DNA from: an uncultured Ruminococcus sp.
GTDB lineage: Bacteria > Bacillota_A > Clostridia > Oscillospirales > Ruminococcaceae
Assembly (NCBI GenBank): GCA_902782875.1
Contig: CACZPE010000089.1
Span: 1-5,730 of the forward strand
Length of the DNA: 5,730 nt
Direction of reading: 5' to 3'
Shown: positions 1 through 5,686 of the stretch, piece after piece
How positions within the stretch are numbered: position 1 is the first letter of the stretch
Layout of the letters: the number at the start of each line of letters is the position of its first letter
Program-made: the position numbers and the translations under genes
Notes under the pieces: generated by a model
What the model saw: only the letters and a program-made list of their open reading frames with translations
Databases searched by the model: none
Told to the model about the DNA's origin: nothing

Positions 1-1
1 C

Positions 2-715
2 AGCTTTATATGTGTGTTTATATCCGCCATAGTCGGCATAATAATGGGCAAGAACAGCACCGAAGGGCTTGAAGACAGCCTTGCGGGACTGATGCCTTCG
101 GGCAATCCCCTGTGGATAAATATACTCATATACCTCTATGTATGCATAATCGGCCCCATAATGGAGGAGCTGATATTCAGGGGCGTACTGCTCGAGGCCC
201 TGAGAAAATACGGCAACGGCTTCGGCATAATAATGTCCGCTGTGATGTTCGGCCTGATGCATCAGCGCTTTGTACAGTGCGTACCTGCGATACTCCTCGG
301 CATCATATTTGCGGGAATGGCCGTAAAGAGCGGTTCGCTGATACCCTCCATATTCGCGCATATAGTCAACAACACCATGTCCGCGGTGCTTATGGTCATG
401 ATGCAGGGCATGGATCTGAAAAAACTTGATGCGATCGAGAAGATGGATCCCATGGATCCTGATATGGATATGCTCATGGCAATGATGAAGGATATGGTAC
501 CGCTTATCGTAGTCATGATGTTGATACTTGCGGTAAGGATGGGCTCTCTGCTGGTCACTGTCATAATATCGGGAAAGTTTTTCTCCTCAAGGCAGAAGCT
601 GATAGAGAAAAACGAATACTGCAGCAGCCGCACATGGAAATATCTTTTCACCTCAGTCCCCTGGATCGCTGTGATCCTTTATCTGACGGTATCCACCGTT
701 ATAACGATAGTTTAG
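2..715 (+). CDS. CPBP family intramembrane metalloprotease (Abi/Rce1-like), 5'-truncated
   Basis: The frame is open from base 2 and the true start lies upstream; the GTG at 14 is internal, so at least 237 residues are visible before TAG. Counting from the GTG-14 codon as residue 1, the CPBP signature is complete: EExxxR at 51-56 (MEELIFRG context), FxxxH at 79-83 and HxxxN at 116-120. These are the catalytic/metal-site residues of the Rce1-like glutamic intramembrane protease family. Hydrophobic, likely membrane-spanning stretches lie around 34-50, 70-82, 88-104, 108-130, 162-187 and 213-233. Members cleave membrane-anchored peptides, act in bacteriocin maturation or self-immunity, or have unknown substrates; nothing here names the substrate. 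A Met/Asp-rich loop (144-161) follows the third motif and is unusual. Isoleucine is coded mostly by ATA (24 ATA, 6 ATC), unlike the next gene. It ends 55 nt before pduL with no strong terminator between, so some cotranscription is possible but a functional link is not evident. Confidence 0.9.
   Translation, partial: SFICVFISAIVGIIMGKNSTEGLEDSLAGLMPSGNPLWINILIYLYVCIIGPIMEELIFRGVLLEALRKYGNGFGIIMSAVMFGLMHQRFVQCVPAILLGIIFAGMAVKSGSLIPSIFAHIVNNTMSAVLMVMMQGMDLKKLDAIEKMDPMDPDMDMLMAMMKDMVPLIVVMMLILAVRMGSLLVTVIISGKFFSSRQKLIEKNEYCSSRTWKYLFTSVPWIAVILYLTVSTVITIV
443..496 (+). repeat. Short tandem repeat encoding a Met-Asp-Pro-rich loop
   Basis: ATGGATCC occurs twice in frame (443-450 and 452-459, period 9 nt) and ATGGAT a third time at 464-469. 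The 54 bases encode an 18-residue loop with 8 Met and 5 Asp inside the CPBP protein, between its catalytic core and the C-terminal hydrophobic segments. The pattern looks like local codon-level expansion. Confidence 0.6.
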
Positions 716-721
716 CATATG

Positions 722-736
722 AAATGCACTGCATTT
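722..736. repeat. 15-bp perfect inverted repeat between the CPBP gene and pduL
   Basis: AAATGCA and TGCATTT flank a single central C. It could form a weak hairpin (6-bp stem, 3-nt loop) or be a dimeric protein-binding site. There is no T-tract right after it, so it is not a convincing terminator, and I see no good sigma-A promoter in the 55-nt gap. Its function is unknown and chance in AT-rich DNA is possible. Confidence 0.3.
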
Positions 737-754
737 GATATATCTTTACATCCA

Positions 755-761
755 AGAAAGG
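755..761 (+). promoter_or_regulatory. Ribosome binding site setting the pduL start
   Basis: AGAAAGG ends 9 nt before the ATG at 771. This spacing favours ATG-771 over the in-frame TTG at 735, which lies upstream of this site and would add 12 residues unlike the family N-terminus. Confidence 0.75.
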
Positions 762-770
762 TTGATAAAA

Positions 771-1346
771 ATGAACGAATTCATCGTCGAGACATCGGCA
801 CGTCATGTACACGTTACTCAGGAGACTCTTGAGATACTTTTCGGCAAGGGCGCAGAGCTCACCGTAAAGAAGATGCTCTCCCAGCCCGGTCAGTTCGCAA
901 GCGAGCAGAGAGTTGAGGTAGTAGGCCCCAAGAAGAGCATCCCCAACGTATCCATCCTCGGTCCTGTAAGACCCGAGAACCAGGTGGAGCTTTCCGCAAC
1001 TGATGCACGTTCCATCGGTATAGCAGCTCCCGTAAGAGAAAGCGGCGACGTTGCAGGCTCAGGCGCATGCAAGATCGTAGGTCCCTGCGGTGAAGTAGAG
1101 ATATCCGAGGGCGTTATCGTTGCAAAGAGACATATCCACTTCAACCCCGATGAGGCTGCACAGTTCGGCGTAAAGGACAAGGACGTTGTATGGGTCAAGA
1201 TCGAGAGCAACGGCAGAAGTGCTATCCTCGGCGACGTAGTATGCAGAGTATCCGAGAAGTATGCTCTTGCAATGCACATCGATACCGATGAGTCCAACGC
1301 AGTTGGCGCAGGCCCCGACACAAAGGGCACCATCGTAAATATCTGA
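771..1346 (+). CDS. pduL: PduL-type phosphate acyltransferase (phosphotransacylase)
   Basis: The 191-aa protein converts acyl-CoA plus phosphate to acyl phosphate plus CoA. In a fermentative Clostridia-type cell the likely substrate is acetyl-CoA, feeding an acetate kinase that is not in this window. It shows the duplicated PduL fold: first half with RHVHV (His12, His14) and a VxxLGPxRxxxQVELSxTD-type region (61-78); second half with KRHIHF (His121, His123), FGVKDKDVV (132-140) and the HIDTDESNA signature (169-177). In characterised PduL proteins the His pairs and the late His bind two zinc ions; assigning that role here is by family analogy. Homologues inside bacterial microcompartments carry an N-terminal encapsulation peptide. 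This one begins about 10 residues before the first His pair, so it lacks one, and no shell genes are nearby, which points to a free cytosolic enzyme. Codon use is biased toward ATC for Ile (12 of 15), suggesting strong expression. A terminator follows 40 nt after the stop. Confidence 0.93.
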   Translation: MNEFIVETSARHVHVTQETLEILFGKGAELTVKKMLSQPGQFASEQRVEVVGPKKSIPNVSILGPVRPENQVELSATDARSIGIAAPVRESGDVAGSGACKIVGPCGEVEISEGVIVAKRHIHFNPDEAAQFGVKDKDVVWVKIESNGRSAILGDVVCRVSEKYALAMHIDTDESNAVGAGPDTKGTIVNI

Positions 1347-1349
1347 GAA

Positions 1350-1365
1350 TAATCACGGTTGATTA
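1350..1365. repeat. Small inverted repeat just after pduL
   Basis: TAATCA (1350-1355) and TGATTA (1360-1365) flank CGGT, starting 4 nt after the pduL stop codon. A 6-bp AT-rich stem is weak. It might stabilise the 3' end or be chance. Confidence 0.2.
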
Positions 1366-1386
1366 ATATCATACTGCGATAAACAT

Positions 1387-1419
1387 ACAGTGAACGGTCC
1401 CGCGGCCGTTCACTGTTTT
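1387..1419 (+). terminator. Intrinsic terminator after pduL
   Basis: ACAGTGAACGG (1387-1397) pairs perfectly with CCGTTCACTGT (1406-1416): an 11-bp stem around the GC-rich loop TCCCGCGG, running into TTTT (1416-1419). It closes the pduL transcript and separates it from the YceG-TelA unit. Confidence 0.9.
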
Positions 1420-1420
1420 G

Positions 1421-1523
1421 TCATATCACGCATATCATATATATGCGGCGTTTGATTATAATATGATTAAATTTACATGATTTACTTGACAGTCTGCCAT
1501 ATCATATAGTATAATAATCATAT
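1421..1523. repeat. Repeated TCATAT motifs and palindrome around the yceG promoter
   Basis: TCATAT occurs at 1421-1426, 1435-1440, 1502-1507 and 1518-1523. An exact 11-bp direct repeat, CATATCATATA, lies at 1431-1441 and 1498-1508; its second copy sits between the -35 and -10 boxes. CGCATAT (1429-1435) and ATATGCG (1441-1447) form a 7-bp inverted repeat with a 5-nt centre. ATGATT also repeats at 1463-1468 and 1477-1482. The placement would suit operator sites for a regulator, but the region is very AT-rich and part of this may be chance. Confidence 0.35.
1486..1515 (+). promoter_or_regulatory. Sigma-A type promoter of the yceG-telA operon
   Basis: TTGACA (1486-1491) and TATAAT (1510-1515) are both full consensus, with an 18-bp spacer. 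Transcription should start near 1521-1523, giving a leader of about 28-30 nt. The ribosome binding site AGAGGA (1537-1542) ends 8 nt before ATG-1551. A consensus promoter implies high basal output unless repressed, in keeping with the motif repeats overlapping it. Confidence 0.88.
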
Positions 1524-1550
1524 GTTGATGCAAAAAAGAGGACGGGTTTT

Positions 1551-3128
1551 ATGGCAAGGATAGTCGAAACGATCTCTGCGGATATGAACCACCTTTCGGA
1601 GAGCATTACCGAGGAACATTCCGTAAGGCTCTACTCCAGGGGCGGGCATTTTTCCAAAGGAGAAATGATACCGGTATATTTCCTGCTTATCACAGGCAGC
1701 GGCGATGATGATGCCTATACGAATTTCCTTTTCGGTCTCAAGGGCGACATCATAAAGTCGGGCAAGCCCTTTGCGCTGCTTGACGGACCTATAGAGATAC
1801 CCGGCGGCGATAAGATGCTGCTGTCCTCTGTCGATACCTCATCACCCGCAAGCATAATCTCGGGCCTGTGCGGTCTTGTTACTGTAAACGGCAACAAGGA
1901 GCTAAGCATTATTGCACAGAACGCTCTCGGCGAGATGCTCACAGGCGTTGAGAGAGATGTATTTGCCGTCGGCGGCGAGATGGTGCTAAAGCTTCGCTTC
2001 ATAAGCAGCGCCATAGGCGTGAATACAGATACCATACCGATCATACTTTATTACGGCGTGCCGTCCGCAGAGGATGCGCTCTTCCTGTGCTTTGCACAGA
2101 GAAGCGGCTTTGACGTGCTGTGCATATCACCTGATGACAGGGCAAAGGATATGTTCGATCGCTGCCCGTATGCCGCAAAGATGCAGATGGAAAGTATCGG
2201 CCCCTCCGCTCCGGTAAGGCCATTCCCGAAGGCACCCGTCAAGGCGAAGATCGCCACAGTCGCATACAACGCCGAGCGTGAGCTCGATACGATGCTCTAC
2301 AACGGCGACACGATGTTCAGGGACAGACAGTTCTCAAAGCTCGCATCAGTAGTACTTCAGACCACCTATGATGAGATAGACCTGCTGTGGGACCAGGAAG
2401 CAAAGTTCCGTCCCGGATTTGCGGTAAACGGCGATTACGTCACCTCACCCGTTATATTCGCCAAGATAAACGGCATAGCGGGCGGCGCAGCCAAGGAACG
2501 CCAGTACTGGGAAATGGTCGAGGATATGATAACATACCGCTCGATGTATATAATCAAAGCCCCTGCCTACAGGGCTCCGGGCATAACAGCTTCAAGGATG
2601 TATGCGCAGTACCACAGAGGAAAGAAGCTCGATATAGAAGGGCTTCTGCGCTCAAAGCTGAATAAATACGGCTTTCTCTCAGATTCACTGCAGCGCCTTA
2701 TATTTGAAAAGGCACAGGCTGTTCTCGATGACGGTCTGCTGCAGATGGACAGCGAACAGGAGCTCGTCGATTATGTCATGCATGTAGCCCTCGGCCTCAA
2801 TGAAAGGATAACAAGGCTTCTGCAGCAGTATGACTTCACCAAGGAGATCCCCAAGGCCATCATAGTCGATACCATAGAGGACCCGTTCACAAAGCTCGAA
2901 TGCACACAGGTGCTCATGCTTTCATATCTCGGCTTTGACGTGATAATATTCTCACCGTCGGGATACAGAAATATCGAGACACACGTTTCGGAAAGAGCAT
3001 TCCAGATACATAATATCGGTGACTATGCCTACGGGCTAAGGGCACCGCACTTCAAAGTACCCAACGCTCCGAGAGCGAGAAAAAAAGCGTCCGGCGGTCT
3101 GTTCGGACTGTTCAAGAAAGGAAGATAA
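1551..3128 (+). CDS. yceG: YceG-like protein, putative 'biosynthetic module' component of Ter-type stress systems
   Basis: The 525-aa product matches, in length, sequence style and partner gene, the Bacillus subtilis YceG family (Pfam YceG_bac; unrelated to E. coli YceG/MltG). Its biochemical function is not established. The family was grouped by comparative genomics with tellurite-resistance (Ter/TelA) stress modules, and from memory the B. subtilis yceGH genes have been linked to envelope stress/lantibiotic tolerance. Visible parts: an N-terminal alpha/beta region (about 1-160); a strand-helix-strand unit at 162-196 ending GFDVLCISPDD; a Pro-rich linker (218-231); a helical middle (239-430); and a second similar unit at 435-471 ending GFDVIIFSPSG. 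The C-terminus (505-525) is a basic tail rich in Lys/Arg. There is no signal peptide or clear membrane segment, so it is probably cytosolic. The start is ATG-1551, with AGAGGA 8 nt upstream. telA follows 3 nt after the stop, with its ribosome binding site (AAAGGA, 3117-3122) inside this gene, so translation is probably coupled. Confidence 0.82.
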   Translation: MARIVETISADMNHLSESITEEHSVRLYSRGGHFSKGEMIPVYFLLITGSGDDDAYTNFLFGLKGDIIKSGKPFALLDGPIEIPGGDKMLLSSVDTSSPASIISGLCGLVTVNGNKELSIIAQNALGEMLTGVERDVFAVGGEMVLKLRFISSAIGVNTDTIPIILYYGVPSAEDALFLCFAQRSGFDVLCISPDDRAKDMFDRCPYAAKMQMESIGPSAPVRPFPKAPVKAKIATVAYNAERELDTMLYNGDTMFRDRQFSKLASVVLQTTYDEIDLLWDQEAKFRPGFAVNGDYVTSPVIFAKINGIAGGAAKERQYWEMVEDMITYRSMYIIKAPAYRAPGITASRMYAQYHRGKKLDIEGLLRSKLNKYGFLSDSLQRLIFEKAQAVLDDGLLQMDSEQELVDYVMHVALGLNERITRLLQQYDFTKEIPKAIIVDTIEDPFTKLECTQVLMLSYLGFDVIIFSPSGYRNIETHVSERAFQIHNIGDYAYGLRAPHFKVPNAPRARKKASGGLFGLFKKGR

Positions 3129-3131
3129 ACT

Positions 3132-4298
3132 ATGCCACTTCAGTTCACACCCTCCGAGGAAAAGAAAGAGACCATTGAGGCTGAGGCTACCGTCGTTGAG
3201 ACTGCTGAGCCCGTTCCTGCGACCTATAATATCCAGATAGGCGAATCAAACAACTATTCCATCATCGAGACCACGAACCAGCTCAAGCAGGAGCTCATCT
3301 CCAGCGAAGAGATAGACAAGCTCGTAAGCACCATAAATGCCAACGATCCCAACTCCATCGTCACATTCGGCAACGAAGTGGCTGAGGAGATCTCTAAGGC
3401 ATCCGACCAGGTGCTCCGCTCTATGGATATGTCCCAGCTCGACGACTCCAGCGTGCTTCTCAATGCACTTGCAAAGATCATGGAGCAGTTCGATGCCAAG
3501 GAGCTTTCCACCGCAGAGAAGAAGGGCTTCCTTGCAAATCTCAGAAAGCAGCTCGACAAGATACTCGAGAAGTACACCACTATGGGCAACGAGGTAGACA
3601 AGATCTATGTACAGCTCAAGAAGTACGAGGACGAGATCGGCCAGTCGAACCGCAAGCTCGAGACCATGTACAACGCAAATATCGACTACTACAAGCAGCT
3701 TCTCAAGTACATCATGGCAGGCGAACAGGCCTGTGAAGAGCTTGATAAATACATAGAGGAATACAGGGTAAAGGCACAGGAAAACCCCGATTCCGGCACG
3801 ACCGCTATGGATCTGCAGACCCTCGAGCAGACCAGGGCTATACTCGAGCAGCGCGTAATGGACCTCAAGATCGCCGAGAACGTTGCTATGCAGACAGTCC
3901 CCATGCTCAAGGCAATGGAATTCTCCAACGTTAACCTCATCAGAAAGATAAACTCCGCATTCATCATCACTATGCCTGTATTCAAGCAGTCTCTCGCACA
4001 GGCAGTTATGCTCAAGCGCCAGAAGATTCAGGCTGAGAGCATGAAGGCTCTCGATGAAAAGACCAACGAGCTGCTCCTCAAGAACGCTACCAATACCGTT
4101 GAGCAGACCAAGCTCACCACTAAGCTTGCAAACGGCAACTCCATCCAGGTCGAGACCCTTGAAAAGACATGGGCTACCATCGTCAGCGGCATAGACGAGA
4201 CCAAGAAGCTCCAGGCCGAGGCAAGAGCAAAGCGTATAGAAGACTCCAAGCGTCTTGAAAAGCTCAAGGAAGACTACAGGGCAAAGATGAATTCATAA
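3132..4298 (+). CDS. telA: Toxic anion resistance protein, TelA/YceH family
   Basis: The 388-aa protein belongs to the TelA family (PF05816), named for plasmid RK2 tellurite resistance and represented by B. subtilis YceH. Its molecular role is unknown; members are soluble, helix-rich proteins tied to tellurite, metal or envelope stress. Residues 1-35 are an acidic, Glu/Ala/Val-rich and probably disordered leader. From about 40 the protein is nearly all helical with strong coiled-coil character (for example 100-190, 225-255 and 355-388). The typical late family block around 285-325 includes QAVMLKRQ (290-297) followed by a DEKTNELLLKNA-type stretch. The C-terminus is highly charged (Lys/Arg/Glu). 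ATG-3132 has AAAGGA about 9 nt upstream, inside the end of yceG, and the genes are 3 nt apart, so the two products are likely made in concert and may work together. Ile and Leu codons lean to ATC and CTC more than in yceG, suggesting higher translation. It is followed within 20 nt by the hairpin at 4318. Confidence 0.93.
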   Translation: MPLQFTPSEEKKETIEAEATVVETAEPVPATYNIQIGESNNYSIIETTNQLKQELISSEEIDKLVSTINANDPNSIVTFGNEVAEEISKASDQVLRSMDMSQLDDSSVLLNALAKIMEQFDAKELSTAEKKGFLANLRKQLDKILEKYTTMGNEVDKIYVQLKKYEDEIGQSNRKLETMYNANIDYYKQLLKYIMAGEQACEELDKYIEEYRVKAQENPDSGTTAMDLQTLEQTRAILEQRVMDLKIAENVAMQTVPMLKAMEFSNVNLIRKINSAFIITMPVFKQSLAQAVMLKRQKIQAESMKALDEKTNELLLKNATNTVEQTKLTTKLANGNSIQVETLEKTWATIVSGIDETKKLQAEARAKRIEDSKRLEKLKEDYRAKMNS

Positions 4299-4314
4299 TC
4301 AGGTATCCTGATAT

Positions 4315-4368
4315 TTGAAACTGCGGCTCTATTATACTGATTTACGACCTGTGTACACAGAGGAGTAA
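4315..4368 (+). other. Possible 17-codon Leu-rich leader reading frame before leuC
   Basis: A TTG at 4315 opens a frame to TAA (4366-4368) that reads [17 protein letters not shown] if the first codon is read as Leu. Four Leu codons (TTG, CTG, CTC, TTA) fall in the first ten, and the first three overlap the 5' arm of the terminator stem (4318-4327). Such a layout would suit leucine-dependent attenuation of leuC. Against it: the start is TTG, the only upstream purine run (AGG, 4301-4303) is weak and 11 nt away, and a 17-codon open frame can arise by chance. Confidence 0.2.
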
Positions 4369-4391
4369 AAGGTATCAGGCCGCAGTTTTTT
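4318..4391 (+). terminator. Long-loop terminator or attenuator between telA and leuC
   Basis: AAACTGCGGC (4318-4327) pairs perfectly with GCCGCAGTTT (4379-4388), and T6 spans 4386-4391. The 51-nt interior is itself structured: CTGAT (4337-4341) with ATCAG (4374-4378, continuous with the outer 3' arm), then either TTAC/GTAA (4342-4345 with 4365-4368) or ACCT/AGGT (4347-4350 with 4370-4373), and the 12-bp palindrome CTGTGTACACAG (4349-4360). It probably ends the yceG-telA transcript. Because the leuC ribosome binding site starts 5 nt after the T-tract, it also lies in any leuC leader that begins upstream, so it could act as an attenuator. A -10-like TATACT (4333-4338) lies in the loop, but without a good -35 at proper spacing. 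Confidence 0.75.
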
Positions 4392-4396
4392 GACAG

Positions 4397-4403
4397 TAAG
4401 GAG
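4397..4403 (+). promoter_or_regulatory. leuC: Ribosome binding site of leuC
   Basis: TAAGGAG ends 9 nt before ATG-4413, favouring that codon over the in-frame ATGs at 4416 and 4422. It begins only 5 nt after the T-tract of the upstream hairpin. Confidence 0.8.
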
Positions 4404-4412
4404 TGGTCTCTC

Positions 4413-5669
4413 ATGATGACTATGACACAGAAAATACTTGCAGCCCATGCAGGTCTTGACGAGGTCAGGGCAGGTCAGCTGATAAAATGTAAGCTGGATA
4501 TGGTGCTCGGCAACGATGTTACCGCACCTGTTGCGATCGATGAATTTGTGAAGGCAGGCTTCAGCCGTGTTTTTGACAACAGCAGGATCGCTATGGTCAT
4601 GGATCATTTCACGCCGAACAAGGATATCAAATCCGCCATGAACACCAAAAAATGCCGTGATTTCGCAGGCAGATATGATATAAAGAATTATTACGATGTA
4701 GGCGAAATGGGCATAGAGCATGCACTTCTGCCCGAAAAGGGGCTCGTAGCCTCGGGTGAATGCATCATAGGCGCAGACAGCCATACCTGTACCTACGGCG
4801 CTCTCGGAGCGTTCTCCACAGGTGTGGGCTCTACGGATATGTGCGCTGCTATGGCCACGGGCGAGGCATGGTTCAGAGTGCCCTCCGCCATACGCTTTGT
4901 TCTGAAAAACAAGCTCGGCAGATATGTTACCGGCAAGGATGTTATACTCCATATCATCGGCATGATAGGCGTTGACGGCGCGCTCTACCGCTCTATGGAA
5001 TTCACGGGTGACGGCCTGTCATCCCTTTCCATGGACGACAGGCTGTGTATGGCGAATATGGCAATAGAAGCCGGCGCAAAGAACGGCATATTCGAAGTGG
5101 ACGATATCACGAGAGCATATCAGCAGGGCAGGGTAAACAGGGAATACTCCGTATACCGTGCGGATGACGACGCACAGTACGACGAGACCTATGAGATCGA
5201 CCTTGCTCAGATAGAACCGACCGTGGCATTCCCACATCTGCCCGGGAATACCCGCACCATCGGGGAAGCGGGCGATATCGCTGTAGACCAGGTAGTTATC
5301 GGCTCATGCACCAACGGCAGACTCGAGGATATGGCAATTGCCGCAGAGATACTCCGCGGAAAGCATATCGCAGGGAATGTGCGCTGCATAATCATCCCCG
5401 CTACCCAGAGCGTATACCTCGAATCAATGAAGAGAGGCTATCTCGAAACATTCATTGAGGCGGGCGCAGTGGTATCCACACCCACCTGCGGTCCGTGTCT
5501 CGGCGGTCATATGGGCATACTTGCAGAGGGCGAGAGGGCTGTCACGACGACAAACCGCAACTTTGTCGGCAGGATGGGCCATCCCCGTTCGGAGGTATAT
5601 CTTGCCTCCCCTGCTGTGGCTGCTGCTTCTGCGATTGCAGGAAAGATCGCCGATCCGAGAAAAATGTGA
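4413..5669 (+). CDS. leuC: 3-isopropylmalate dehydratase large subunit (418-aa LeuC/HacA-type)
   Basis: This is the [4Fe-4S] aconitase-superfamily subunit that, with LeuD, isomerises 2-isopropylmalate to 3-isopropylmalate in leucine synthesis in the cytosol. The cluster ligands are visible: Cys299 in GSCTNGR, and Cys359 and Cys362 in CGPCLGG. Another family block is [13 protein letters not shown] (120-132), followed by STGVGSTD. At 418 residues it is the shorter type shared with archaeal and HacA-like enzymes, not the roughly 465-aa enterobacterial type. The N-terminus [14 protein letters not shown] supports the start at 4413. leuD begins 17 nt downstream, which favours isopropylmalate over homoaconitate or dimethylmalate as substrate, but sequence alone does not fully separate these sister enzymes; leuA or leuB lies outside the window if present. 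Regulation may involve the hairpin directly upstream. All ligands are present and the frame is intact. Confidence 0.93.
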   Translation: MMTMTQKILAAHAGLDEVRAGQLIKCKLDMVLGNDVTAPVAIDEFVKAGFSRVFDNSRIAMVMDHFTPNKDIKSAMNTKKCRDFAGRYDIKNYYDVGEMGIEHALLPEKGLVASGECIIGADSHTCTYGALGAFSTGVGSTDMCAAMATGEAWFRVPSAIRFVLKNKLGRYVTGKDVILHIIGMIGVDGALYRSMEFTGDGLSSLSMDDRLCMANMAIEAGAKNGIFEVDDITRAYQQGRVNREYSVYRADDDAQYDETYEIDLAQIEPTVAFPHLPGNTRTIGEAGDIAVDQVVIGSCTNGRLEDMAIAAEILRGKHIAGNVRCIIIPATQSVYLESMKRGYLETFIEAGAVVSTPTCGPCLGGHMGILAEGERAVTTTNRNFVGRMGHPRSEVYLASPAVAAASAIAGKIADPRKM

Positions 5670-5672
5670 TAC

Positions 5673-5679
5673 GGGAGGG
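5673..5679 (+). promoter_or_regulatory. leuD: Ribosome binding site setting the leuD start
   Basis: GGGAGGG sits 7 nt before ATG-5687 but only 1 nt before the in-frame ATG-5681, so 5687 is the better start. Confidence 0.7.
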
Positions 5680-5686
5680 AATGACC

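Noticed and set aside
735..770. TTG-735 as pduL start, adding 12 residues
   Set aside because: A good ribosome binding site (755-761) precedes ATG-771, and the added residues do not resemble an encapsulation peptide or the family N-terminus.
890..1372. 160-codon minus-strand open frame antisense to pduL
   Set aside because: Shadow of the well-supported pduL gene, with no recognisable protein family.
1457..1462. A second TATAAT as an extra yceG promoter
   Set aside because: No -35-like sequence lies 16-18 bp upstream; the pair at 1486/1510 is far better.
4390..4395. TTGACA as a -35 box for leuC
   Set aside because: A matching -10 would fall at about 4413-4418, inside the leuC start, where the sequence is ATGATG; no TATAAT-like box is present.
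4299..4412. T-box leucine riboswitch
   Set aside because: The 114-nt leader is too short and lacks the T-box consensus and specifier-loop architecture.
4332..4952. 206-codon minus-strand open frame
   Set aside because: Antisense to the leuC 5' half; its composition follows leuC codon structure and no domain is recognisable.
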